Source: Riemerella anatipestifer_F (GTDB lineage: Bacteria; Bacteroidota; Bacteroidia; Flavobacteriales; Weeksellaceae). Taken from it: a stretch of DNA of 6,383 bases. This document shows, piece by piece, positions 1-6,079 of this stretch (within the stretch, counting starts at the first letter, position 1; each line of letters opens with the position of its first letter). The translations under genes were made by a program, and so were the position numbers. The notes under the pieces are model-generated. The model did no database searches. It was not told where the DNA came from and saw nothing but the letters and a program-made list of their open reading frames with translations. Location: the NCBI RefSeq assembly GCF_037861325.1, contig NZ_JAFELW010000014.1. One strand, 5' to 3'.

Positions 1-130
1 CTAACAGCGGTTTGGCAAAAGGCGGGGTTTCGTGCTTCGTAGAGCCATTTGTGCAAGGTTCAACATTTGTGCTTCGTATGAAATTTAGTGCTAAAAGTCC
101 CGCCCTTCGCCAAGCCGCAAACCGTTGTGC
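1..130 (+). repeat. Hairpin element A (attC-like), left boundary of the copper unit
   Basis: A large imperfect inverted repeat, cut off at its left edge by the window. It opens with CTAAC, then one base, then a left arm at 7-27 that pairs with 98-118. The stem covers 21 positions with two A/C mismatches (17/108 and 20/105) and two G/T wobbles (11/114 and 27/98). The loop, about 70 nt, carries short direct repeats. After the right arm come five unpaired bases, AAACC (119-123), and the box GTTGTGC (124-130). The same order of parts recurs at 5334-5465 and 6080-6275. It resembles an integron attC site in plan, with inverse core, asymmetric stem, variable terminal part and core. The core departs from the canonical GTTRRRY at one purine position. 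A plain intergenic repeat or 3' end structure is the alternative. Confidence 0.7.
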
Positions 131-143
131 CTCATTGTAAAAA

Positions 144-237
144 GCCGACCGCACAAACAGCACATTTGGTTTTTGCCTATACGCAAGCCAACCCTAAAAA
201 CCAAAAGAGCTGTTTTTTGCCAACGCTTGACCGAAAA
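144..237 (+). repeat. Structured intergenic repeat, copy 1
   Basis: A two-part hairpin. The outer stem pairs 151-160 with 210-220 with small defects. The inner stem, 165-174 with 196-205, is a perfect 10 bp. Between them sits CACAT opposite AAGAG. The loop is 175-195 and contains a GCCnATACGCAAnCCAA motif. The element is followed by CCAAC and then TTGACCGA (227-234). All the unpaired or motif parts recur at 5203-5303 while the stems differ in sequence, so base pairing is conserved rather than sequence. A T-run at 213-218 follows the start of the closing outer stem, so transcription termination or attenuation ahead of the copper genes is possible. Its function is unknown. Confidence 0.6.
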
Positions 238-258
238 AATTTGTAAATTTGCGTTTTG
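227..258 (+). promoter_or_regulatory. Probable Bacteroidota-type promoter of the copper cluster
   Basis: TAAATTTG at 244-251 matches the TAnnTTTG -7 element used by the primary sigma factor of Bacteroidota. The -33 partner is uncertain: TTG at 227-229 gives a short spacer of 14 nt, and TTTG at 216-219 a long one of 24 nt. Transcription would begin near 258, leaving a leader of under 10 nt before the ATG at 266. The candidate -33 TTG lies in the TTGACCGA motif shared with the second structured repeat, so that repeat may contribute promoter sequence. Confidence 0.5.
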
Positions 259-265
259 AAACAGT

Positions 266-637
266 ATGATAAGATTTATTTACATAGCATTATTAACCCT
301 GATTGGTTTCTTACTGACACCAACAGACATCTATGCTTGTGGGTCAAAATCTGAAAACATAGAAAATAATTGCACCAAACAATCCGACTCCGAAGCGGAA
401 AAAAAAGAGTGTTGCGACACAGAAAAAGGACAATGCAATAAGCACGGAAAAGATTGTGATGGAAAATGTGGCAACTCAAACTGTCATTGTCCTTCAAACC
501 ATACAAATTTTACTATTCCATTCTTAATCAAATTTTCAGGAATTAAGTTAATCCCCAACAAGCCAAATTTTTATTACCAAGATAGCTTTTATTCATCAGG
601 TTTCATTTCTATTTGGCTACCGCCAAAAATAGGCTGA
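266..637 (+). CDS. Small Cys-rich exported protein, possible metal binder
   Basis: A 123-residue protein with a hydrophobic N-terminal segment (about residues 4-19) and then a Cys/Lys/Asp-rich stretch. Nine cysteines lie at 25, 36, 49, 50, 57, 64, 68, 73 and 75, with His60, His74 and His79. Cys25 follows Ile-Tyr-Ala, so cleavage by signal peptidase I just before it is plausible; the sequence is a poor lipobox. The C-terminal half has few charges and ends in SSGFISIWLPPKIG. From memory, short Bacteroidota proteins with a similar YACG start and SSGFxSIWLPPK tail occur near metal-resistance genes; I know no assigned function. The spacing of thiols suggests binding of a soft metal such as Cu(I) outside the cytoplasm (inference). 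It is first in the cluster, 91 nt before the next gene. The start is the first ATG after a good -7 box. Confidence 0.8.
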   Translation: MIRFIYIALLTLIGFLLTPTDIYACGSKSENIENNCTKQSDSEAEKKECCDTEKGQCNKHGKDCDGKCGNSNCHCPSNHTNFTIPFLIKFSGIKLIPNKPNFYYQDSFYSSGFISIWLPPKIG

Positions 638-728
638 TTTCTTGCCTTGACAGCCAAAGGTCTGTCCAATTGAACGCAATTATTAGCTTTCAATCACAAT
701 TTTTCATTCAACATTTAATTTTAAAAAA

Positions 729-1592
729 ATGAAATCAATAAAAATATTGATGGCAATAACACTATTGCTATCGTTTACAGCGTGTAACGCTCAAATCAAA
801 AACGCTAAAACCGAAAGCGTAAAAATTTACGGTAACTGTGGTATGTGTAAAACGACCATTGAAAAAGCAGGAAACATTAAGAAAGTAGCTCAGGTAGATT
901 GGAACAAAGATACCAAAATGGCTACTCTTACTTACGACCCAAGCAAGACCAATCAAGATGAAGTTTTGAAACGCATTGCATTGGCGGGTTATGATAGCGA
1001 AAAATTTCTTGCACCTGATGATGTCTATGCGAAACTTCCTGAATGCTGTCAATACGACCGTGTGAAAAAATCGGAAACGGTAAAAGTAGAAACGATAGAC
1101 AACCATTCTAATCACAATCACGGTGGGGCAACTGACAAGTCAACAGAAACAAAGCAAGAAGTAAATCAACTCAAATCAGTTTTTGAAAATTATTTCGCAC
1201 TTAAAGATGCTTTGGTAAAATCTGATGGAAACTTGGCTTCTGCCAAAGCAAAAGAATTGCTCAACGCTCTTAATGCCGTGCAGATGAACAAACTTTCCAA
1301 TGAAGAACATACTGTTTGGATGAAAGTAATGAAGGACTTGATATTTGATACCGAACACATTGAAGAAACCAAAGATGTTGGGCATCAAAGAGACCATTTC
1401 AATACCTTGTCTGACAATATGTATCAACTCTTGAAAGTTTCCAAACAAGAAACACCTACATATTACCAACATTGCCCAATGGCAAACAATGGTAAAGGTG
1501 CTAATTGGTTGAGCAAGGAAAATGCAGTGAAGAACCCATACTATGGTTCTAAAATGCTCACTTGTGGTAAAACGGTTGAAACCATTGAATAA
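729..1592 (+). CDS. HMA- and DUF3347-domain lipoprotein, probable copper-binding
   Basis: A 287-residue lipoprotein: the signal peptide ends in a lipobox (Phe-Thr-Ala-Cys19), so the mature protein should be membrane-anchored outside the cytoplasm. Residues about 29-95 form a heavy-metal-associated domain with the metal site Gly-Asn-Cys37-Gly-Met-Cys40. A Cys106-Cys107 pair and a His-rich linker follow (His126, 129, 131). Residues about 145-287 match the DUF3347 pattern as I know it, with a helical part and the signature His248-Cys-Pro-Met251 ... Asn-Pro-Tyr-Tyr-Gly ... Leu-Thr-Cys279-Gly. Proteins of this make-up occur in Bacteroidota copper and silver loci and are thought to buffer or hand over metal; the exact role is not established. 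Its stop codon directly abuts the start of the regulator, giving TAAATG, so the two are very probably co-translated. Confidence 0.88.
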   Translation: MKSIKILMAITLLLSFTACNAQIKNAKTESVKIYGNCGMCKTTIEKAGNIKKVAQVDWNKDTKMATLTYDPSKTNQDEVLKRIALAGYDSEKFLAPDDVYAKLPECCQYDRVKKSETVKVETIDNHSNHNHGGATDKSTETKQEVNQLKSVFENYFALKDALVKSDGNLASAKAKELLNALNAVQMNKLSNEEHTVWMKVMKDLIFDTEHIEETKDVGHQRDHFNTLSDNMYQLLKVSKQETPTYYQHCPMANNGKGANWLSKENAVKNPYYGSKMLTCGKTVETIE

Positions 1593-2150
1593 ATGAAGCT
1601 CTACATCAAAAATATGGTGTGTAGTCGCTGCAAAATGGTAGTGAAGTCTGAGTTGGAAAAACTCGGACTTCAACTACTCGCAGTTGATTTAGGCGAAGTA
1701 GAAGTAACACCCATTTCAGAAAGGCAAAAAAGTGAAATTGCAGAACACCTGAAAGGTTTTGGTTTTGAACTGATTGATGACAAGAAAAGCCGATTAATTG
1801 ATAAAATTAAAACTTTAATAATTGAATTGGTGCATCAACAAAATGCCCAACTCAACACCAATCTTTCTGATTATTTGTCAAAACAGTTAACACAAGATTA
1901 TTCATCTCTTAGCAATTTGTTCTCGGAAGTAGAAGATACGACCATTGAGAAATACTTTATTAACCAAAAAATTGAAAAGGTGAAAGAATTGCTTCTGTAT
2001 GATGAATTGACACTGAATGAAATTGCTTTTCAGATGAATTATAGCAGTGTGGCATATTTGAGCAATCAGTTCAAAAAGGTAACAGGCTTTTCGCCTTCGC
2101 ATTACAAGCAATTGAAAGACAAAAAACGGAAGCAGATTGAAGACTTATAA
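1593..2150 (+). CDS. AraC-family regulator with N-terminal HMA-like metal-binding domain
   Basis: A 185-residue cytosolic regulator. Residues 1-65 resemble a compact ferredoxin-like HMA domain with Met8-Val-Cys10-Ser-Arg-Cys13, the usual MxCxxC metal site. A linker (about 66-87) leads into an AraC/XylS double helix-turn-helix (about 88-175), including Tyr-Ser-Ser-Leu-Ser-Asn-Leu-Phe in the first motif and the typical second-motif run ending in Thr-Gly-Phe-Ser-Pro-Ser-His-Tyr (164-171). It lacks the cupin sensor usual in AraC proteins, so the HMA part is the likely effector domain, sensing Cu(I) or a similar ion. This is inference from domain order; the general layout is common in Bacteroidota copper clusters. 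The ATG immediately follows the lipoprotein's stop with no gap. A likely target is this cluster itself, either the promoter before 266 or the inverted repeat at 2209-2251. Confidence 0.9.
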   Translation: MKLYIKNMVCSRCKMVVKSELEKLGLQLLAVDLGEVEVTPISERQKSEIAEHLKGFGFELIDDKKSRLIDKIKTLIIELVHQQNAQLNTNLSDYLSKQLTQDYSSLSNLFSEVEDTTIEKYFINQKIEKVKELLLYDELTLNEIAFQMNYSSVAYLSNQFKKVTGFSPSHYKQLKDKKRKQIEDL

Positions 2151-2202
2151 ATGTTACAACTCAAACCCAAAATACCACAACAACAATGAACAAATAGCTT
2201 CG

Positions 2203-2210
2203 GAACTTTG
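2203..2210 (+). promoter_or_regulatory. Weak internal promoter candidate
   Basis: GAACTTTG followed by TACC resembles the TAnnTTTG -7 box with one mismatch, and initiation about 7 nt later would leave a leader of about 27 nt before the ATG at 2244. No convincing -33 TTG is present upstream. It lies in the 93-nt gap after the regulator gene, the longest gap in the cluster, so a second transcription start for the HMA-MauE and oxidase genes is possible. Confidence 0.3.
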
Positions 2211-2251
2211 TACCATAGTTATTAACTTTTAAAATGTAAGATTATGGTACA
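2209..2251. promoter_or_regulatory. Perfect 9-bp inverted repeat spanning the start codon of the HMA-MauE gene
   Basis: TGTACCATA at 2209-2217 is the exact reverse complement of TATGGTACA at 2243-2251, with 25 nt between. The right arm contains the ATG at 2244. It could be an operator next to the candidate -7 box at 2203-2210. If transcription starts further upstream it could instead form an mRNA hairpin that masks the start codon. The coding arm is constrained by protein sequence, so chance is not excluded. Confidence 0.35.
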
Positions 2252-2957
2252 TACATATCAAGTAACAGGAATGACCTGTTCAAGTTGCGAATCAAAAGTA
2301 AAATCATCGTTGCTAATGGTAGAAAATGTGGTAAATGTTGATGTTTCAAAAGACGAAAATTCAGCCACAATCACAATGGATAAACACGTTGCATTGGATA
2401 AGTTGCAGAAAGCCTTGACCGAAAAATATCAAATTTCTGCCCAACATCACAGCGAATTGGCTGAACAAACCAAAAGTTGGCTTGAAACCTACAAGCCTAT
2501 TTTGTTGATATTTTTCTACATCTCATTGGTAACGCTATTGGTGCAATTTTCCAACAATAGGTTTGATGGTATGCAGTGGATGCGACATTTTATGGCAGGG
2601 TTCTTTTTGGTGTTTTCGTTTTTCAAAATGCTTAATTTGAAAGGCTTTGCCGAAAGTTATGTAATGTATGATGTTGTTGCCAAACGTTTACCCGCTTGGG
2701 CTTATATCTATGCTTTCACAGAATTGGCTTTGGGTATTGCTTTTTTAATCAATTTTAATCCGCTTGTTACTAATAGTTTAACATTTATAGTAATGAGCAT
2801 CAGCATCATTGGCGTATTGCAATCGGTATTGAACAAAAAGAAAATTCAGTGTGCCTGTTTGGGTGCAGTGTTCAATTTGCCAATGAGTACCGTAACTATT
2901 ATTGAAGATGCACTAATGATTGCAATGAGTGCTTGGATGCTTTTAAACCTAATTTAA
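2244..2957 (+). CDS. HMA domain fused to a MauE/DoxX-like membrane protein
   Basis: A 237-residue protein. Residues 1-67 are a heavy-metal-associated domain with the classic Gly-Met10-Thr-Cys12-Ser-Ser-Cys15 site. The rest is an integral membrane part with hydrophobic segments at about 86-104, 113-130, 146-169, 174-196 and 217-237. Cys203-Ala-Cys205-Leu-Gly207, just after the fourth segment, fits the CxC-(F/L)-G motif of MauE-type redox-associated membrane proteins, whose founder is needed for methylamine dehydrogenase maturation. MauE relatives are linked to disulfide or thiol chemistry. Here the fusion suggests that a metal-delivery domain feeds, or is reduced by, a membrane thiol pair (inference). 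It is not a P-type ATPase: no phosphorylation or ATP-binding motifs are present. The oxidase gene begins 15 nt downstream, so both are likely on one transcript. Confidence 0.87.
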   Translation: MVHTYQVTGMTCSSCESKVKSSLLMVENVVNVDVSKDENSATITMDKHVALDKLQKALTEKYQISAQHHSELAEQTKSWLETYKPILLIFFYISLVTLLVQFSNNRFDGMQWMRHFMAGFFLVFSFFKMLNLKGFAESYVMYDVVAKRLPAWAYIYAFTELALGIAFLINFNPLVTNSLTFIVMSISIIGVLQSVLNKKKIQCACLGAVFNLPMSTVTIIEDALMIAMSAWMLLNLI

Positions 2958-2972
2958 AATGAAATTTATTAA

Positions 2973-5201
2973 ATGGATAATCAAAAAAATATTTATAAAA
3001 AATTGTTGCCGATAGTTCTAATGCTATTGGCAACTACAACCATTTTCGCCCAAAAAGTGGTGCGATATGACCTTTACGTAAAAGACACTATTGTTAATTT
3101 TACAGGAAAAGAAAAAAGGGCAATAGCCGTAAACGGACAAATTCCTATGCCAACACTCACCTTTACCGAAGGCGATACGGCAGAAATTCATGTTCATAAT
3201 AGGCTCAGAGAAAGCACATCGTTGCATTGGCACGGATTGTATTTGCCCAATAAAGAAGATGGTGTGCCCTACTTGACCCAAATGCCCATTGAACCGAATA
3301 CGACCCACGTATATCGTTTCCCAATTATTCAAAACGGTACACATTGGTATCACAGCCACAGCGGACTGCAAGAACAAATCGGAATGTATGGCTCAATGGT
3401 TTTGCTCAAAAGAGCAGACGACCCAACTTTCAGAAAAGGCATTGATGATTTGCCTTCTGTGCCTATTATTTTGAGCGAATGGACAGACTATAATCCTGAT
3501 AATGTACACCGAATGTTGCACAATGCTAATGATTGGTTCGCCATTAAAAAAAACGCTGTGCAGAGTTATGCAGAAGCCAAAAAAGCAGGACATTTCAAAA
3601 CCAAATTGACCAACGAATGGAAACGAATGTTGGCAATGGACGTGAGTGATGTATATTATGACAAATTCTTGATTAACGGAACATCTGAAAGCCAACTCGC
3701 TCAATTCAAAGCAGGCGACAAAGTAAGGTTGCGAATATCAAACGGTGGTGCATCTTCCTATTTTTGGCTCACGTATGCAGGTGGAAAAATGACTGTCGTT
3801 GCCAATGATGGCAATGATGTTGAGCCTGTTGTGGTGGATAGACTAATTATAGGAGTTTCAGAAACCTATGATGTCATCGTTACCATTCCGGCAGAAAATA
3901 CTTCCTATGAATTTTTGGCAATACCCGAAGACCGAACTAAATCGGCATCTATTTACATAGGTTCAGGTATTAAGCAGTTGGCAAGTCCATTGCCTAAACT
4001 GAAATACTTTGAAGGTATGAAGATGATGAACGATATGATGAAAATGGATGGCACAATGAACGATATGGGTATGGATATGTCATTGCAACAAATGGATATG
4101 AATACGGTAATGTACCCTGAGATTACAGGAGAAAATAAACCCAAAAAATCCGAACATTCAGACCATAGCAATCATACAATGCCCAGTAATGACATTGTTA
4201 CCTTAAACTACGCAATGCTGAAATCACCTACCAAAACCACTTTGCCAAAAGATGCACCTATCAGAGAATTAAGGTTTGAATTAACAGGCAATATGAACCG
4301 CTATGTGTGGAGTATGGACAACCGAGTGCTTGCTGAAACTGATAAAATTCTAATCAAAAAAGGAGAAATTGTAAGAATAACACTCTACAACAACTCGATG
4401 ATGCGACACCCGATGCACTTGCACGGACACGATTTTAGGGTTATAAACGGGCAAGGCGATTATGCACCGCTTAAAAATGTTTTGGACATAATGCCTATGG
4501 AAACCAATGTGATTGAGTTTGAAGCCAATTTAGAAGGCGATTGGTTTTTTCATTGTCATATTCTCTACCATATGATGGCAGGGATGAACCGAGTTTTTAG
4601 TACAGAAAACCAAGCACCCAATCCATTGTTGCCTGACAAAAAATGGGCTTACAAAAAACTACAAAGAGAAAGCAACGAACTACATTTTATGTTTCAAAAC
4701 GACTTTGCAACAAATGGAAATGATGGTATGACAATGTTGCAAAATACCCGATGGAGTTTTGGCACTGAATGGCGTTTGGGATATAGCGACAAACACGGAT
4801 ACGAAACAGAAACACACATAGGGCGATACATAGGCAGAAACCAATGGCTAATGCCCTTTATTGGCTTTGATTGGCGATACAGAAAGCACGAAACACCAGA
4901 AAAAAATCTTTTTGGGCAGACTAATACCAAAGACAATCGGACACAGTTTAGTTTAGGGGTTGCATATACTCTGCCAATGCTTATAATTTTACAAACAGAA
5001 GTCTATCACGATGGAAACGTAAGAGTACAATTAAGACGTGAAGACATTCCACTTTCAAAAAGGTTTAGAGCTGCATTTATGGTAAATACAGACAGAGAAT
5101 ATATGCTTGGACTGAATTATATCGCAAGTAAAAACTTAGGTTTCAGAACGCATTACGACAGTGATATGGGTTTTGGAGTAGGACTGACATTTAATTATTA
5201 A
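2973..5201 (+). CDS. copA: CopA-type multicopper oxidase with Met-rich linker and CopB-like C-terminal domain
   Basis: A 742-residue exported oxidase, longer than a usual CopA of about 600 residues. The signal peptide covers roughly 1-26, with cleavage near Phe-Ala26-Gln. Copper-site motifs are all present: His85-Trp-His87-Gly, His127-Ser-His129, His479-Pro-Met-His482-Leu-His484 and His527-Cys528-His529 ... His533 ... Met538, the last giving a type 1 site with a Met ligand. An insert at about 349-380 carries 13 methionines, and a His-rich patch follows (His395, 398, 401); such segments in CueO and CopA bind Cu(I). After the oxidase domain, from about residue 575, the alternating aromatic/polar strands and final Thr-Phe-Asn-Tyr resemble an outer-membrane CopB-like barrel, suggesting that CopA and CopB are fused and held at the outer membrane. 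The likely role is oxidation of Cu(I) and copper sequestration. The fusion reading is less certain than the oxidase assignment. Confidence 0.93.
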   Translation: MDNQKNIYKKLLPIVLMLLATTTIFAQKVVRYDLYVKDTIVNFTGKEKRAIAVNGQIPMPTLTFTEGDTAEIHVHNRLRESTSLHWHGLYLPNKEDGVPYLTQMPIEPNTTHVYRFPIIQNGTHWYHSHSGLQEQIGMYGSMVLLKRADDPTFRKGIDDLPSVPIILSEWTDYNPDNVHRMLHNANDWFAIKKNAVQSYAEAKKAGHFKTKLTNEWKRMLAMDVSDVYYDKFLINGTSESQLAQFKAGDKVRLRISNGGASSYFWLTYAGGKMTVVANDGNDVEPVVVDRLIIGVSETYDVIVTIPAENTSYEFLAIPEDRTKSASIYIGSGIKQLASPLPKLKYFEGMKMMNDMMKMDGTMNDMGMDMSLQQMDMNTVMYPEITGENKPKKSEHSDHSNHTMPSNDIVTLNYAMLKSPTKTTLPKDAPIRELRFELTGNMNRYVWSMDNRVLAETDKILIKKGEIVRITLYNNSMMRHPMHLHGHDFRVINGQGDYAPLKNVLDIMPMETNVIEFEANLEGDWFFHCHILYHMMAGMNRVFSTENQAPNPLLPDKKWAYKKLQRESNELHFMFQNDFATNGNDGMTMLQNTRWSFGTEWRLGYSDKHGYETETHIGRYIGRNQWLMPFIGFDWRYRKHETPEKNLFGQTNTKDNRTQFSLGVAYTLPMLIILQTEVYHDGNVRVQLRREDIPLSKRFRAAFMVNTDREYMLGLNYIASKNLGFRTHYDSDMGFGVGLTFNY

Positions 5202-5202
5202 A

Positions 5203-5303
5203 ACCAACCCACAAGCCATACACATTGCCAAGTCGCACGAGCCGATACGCAAACCAAAACTTGGCAAAGAGTATGGCTTCCCAACAGTAACAGAATTGAC
5301 CGA
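5203..5303 (+). repeat. Structured intergenic repeat, copy 2
   Basis: Begins two bases after the oxidase stop codon. The outer stem AAGCCATAC (5213-5221) pairs perfectly with 5271-5279, and the inner stem TTGCCAAGT (5225-5233) pairs perfectly with 5259-5267. They are separated by ACA (5222-5224) opposite AGA (5268-5270), the same internal loop as in copy 1. The loop contains the GCCnATACGCAAnCCAA motif at 5241-5257, and CCAAC plus TTGACCGA (5296-5303) follow, again as in copy 1. Stem sequences differ between copies yet still pair. It may stabilise or end the copper transcript, but no T-run follows, so it is not a standard intrinsic terminator. Confidence 0.65.
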
Positions 5304-5333
5304 CTATATAACGGACAAAAAAGAACAACGAAG

Positions 5334-5465
5334 GCACAACATCGGTTTTGCGTAATGGCGGGTTCAGCGCAAAATTGTAATTTTGTGCATCTAATTAGCA
5401 TTTTGGTAGGCTGACAGTGAAGTGCATCTAAGTCCGCCACTACGCAAAGCCGAGAACCGTTGTAC
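5334..5465 (+). repeat. Hairpin element B (attC-like), between the copper unit and the lipoprotein unit
   Basis: Opens with GCACAAC (5334-5340), then AT, then a left arm at 5343-5364 pairing with 5431-5452 with one A/C mismatch (5355/5440). Six unpaired bases, AGAACC (5453-5458), lead to the box GTTGTAC (5459-5465). The 66-nt loop holds its own hairpin (5367-5376 with 5379-5388, one wobble) and a 9-base direct repeat GTGCATCTA (5385-5393 and 5422-5430). The right half is clearly related to element A, and similarity continues past the box into a CATT plus A-rich tail (about 5468-5480). The strong difference between the two spacers, 2 and 6 nt, gives the fold a polarity, as in attC sites. Confidence 0.72.
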
Positions 5466-5481
5466 GACATTTTAAAAAAGG

Positions 5482-5512
5482 TTGTCAAAAAACTAAACTA
5501 ATTATAATTAAA
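5482..5512 (+). promoter_or_regulatory. Weak promoter candidate for the lipoprotein gene
   Basis: TTG at 5482-5484 and a TAATTAAA stretch at 5505-5512, 20 nt apart, approximate the TTG / TAnnTTTG arrangement, but the -7 box lacks the final TTTG. The spacer is right and the leader is AT-rich, so a promoter inside the unit is possible but not secure. Confidence 0.25.
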
Positions 5513-5523
5513 AAAGAAAATTT

Positions 5524-6069
5524 ATGAAAAAAACATTATTCCTAAGTGTTTTAAGTTTACTCACAATTTCTTGTTCAGATAAATTATCTGAATCTAAAGT
5601 TAAGAGTCTTGTAAATGAATGTTTGGAAAAAGATCCTATTTATGGAAAAGGAGTTATTAGAAGTGGAAAGGTTTCTTATATGTCTGAAGAAGATATAAAT
5701 CAATATCAAGAATTACAAAAAAAAGGGTTGTTAACAATTGAAAGTAAGGAAGAAAAAAGTGGTTGGTTTACAAATAAATTTCAATTAGTTGCTTTGACTG
5801 ACAAATCTAAGTCTTATGTAATTGAAAGTAAAGATATATCTGAAAACACTAAAGTCAATTATGTGAAGTTATATACAAATAAGTTAGATAAAGTTGGTTC
5901 AATTCAAGAAATTCCTTCAATGAACATTGCTGAAGTAAGTGTTACCTATAAAAAAGAAGATAAGACACCATTTTATGATGTGTTAGAAAAGGACAAAACA
6001 GATTTTAATACGAAAAAGATAGCACTGAAAAAAACTGAGAATAACGGGTGGATTTATTGTGAAAAATAA
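5524..6069 (+). CDS. AT-rich lipoprotein of unknown function
   Basis: A 181-residue protein that I do not recognise. Residues 1-17 form a signal peptide with a lipobox, Leu13-Thr-Ile-Ser-Cys17, so the mature protein should be lipid-anchored outside the cytoplasm. The remainder is Lys-, Glu- and Ser-rich, mainly polar, with no further membrane segment and only two other cysteines (residues 33 and 179, near the ends of the mature chain). A mix of charged helical and Val/Tyr-rich strand-like stretches suggests a small globular domain. It lies alone between hairpin elements B and C, with a strong A-rich leader before the ATG. Its codon use is more AT-rich than that of the copper genes, and nothing ties it to copper handling, so I treat it as an independent passenger. 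Confidence 0.8.
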   Translation: MKKTLFLSVLSLLTISCSDKLSESKVKSLVNECLEKDPIYGKGVIRSGKVSYMSEEDINQYQELQKKGLLTIESKEEKSGWFTNKFQLVALTDKSKSYVIESKDISENTKVNYVKLYTNKLDKVGSIQEIPSMNIAEVSVTYKKEDKTPFYDVLEKDKTDFNTKKIALKKTENNGWIYCEK

Positions 6070-6079
6070 AAAAAACGTC

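Larger units (their letters stand above)
125..5459 (+). mobile_element. Putative cassette 1: five-gene copper unit bounded by elements A and B
   Basis: If elements A and B are attC-like sites cut between G and TT of the GTTGYRC box, the unit between cuts runs from 125 to 5459. Its left end reads GTTGTGCCT (124-132), and the inverse box that opens element B is preceded to give AGGCACAAC (5332-5340), a perfect 9-base complement. In integrons the inverse core of a cassette's attC is likewise complementary to the first bases of that same cassette, because they meet in the excised circle. At over 5 kb with five genes, its own promoter and an internal regulator, it would be far larger than a typical single-gene cassette. 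Mobility is inferred; no recombinase is present in the window. Confidence 0.42.

Noticed and set aside
1..130. REP/RAYT element or IS200/IS605 end
   Set aside because: No GTAG-type tetranucleotide at the hairpin foot and no Y1 transposase gene in the window; the GTTGYRC box and the across-unit complementarity fit attC logic better.
647..669. Small hairpin (TTGACAG with CTGTCCAA) between the first two genes
   Set aside because: A short stem with a bulge and no T-run; not convincing as a terminator.
768..1121. Long open frames on the minus strand inside the copper genes (also 1176-1673, 3024-3377, 3393-3704, 4694-4936)
   Set aside because: They lie opposite well-supported genes, show no recognisable domains and have the composition of antisense shadows.
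2244..2957. Truncated copper P-type ATPase, suggested by the N-terminal GMTCSSC domain
   Set aside because: The membrane part is short, lacks CPx, DKTG and ATP-binding motifs, and has the CxCLG motif and length of a MauE/DoxX-like protein.
2959..3015. Short frame MKFIKWIIKKIFIKNCCR starting 14 nt before the oxidase ATG
   Set aside because: It overlaps the oxidase start out of frame and its lysine/isoleucine content fits AT-rich leader DNA; no independent support as a leader peptide.
5198..5488. Minus-strand open frame of 96 codons across the intergenic region
   Set aside because: It overlaps both structured repeats, its translation is Cys-rich without domain signs, and the open frame is explained by the GC-richer hairpin sequence.
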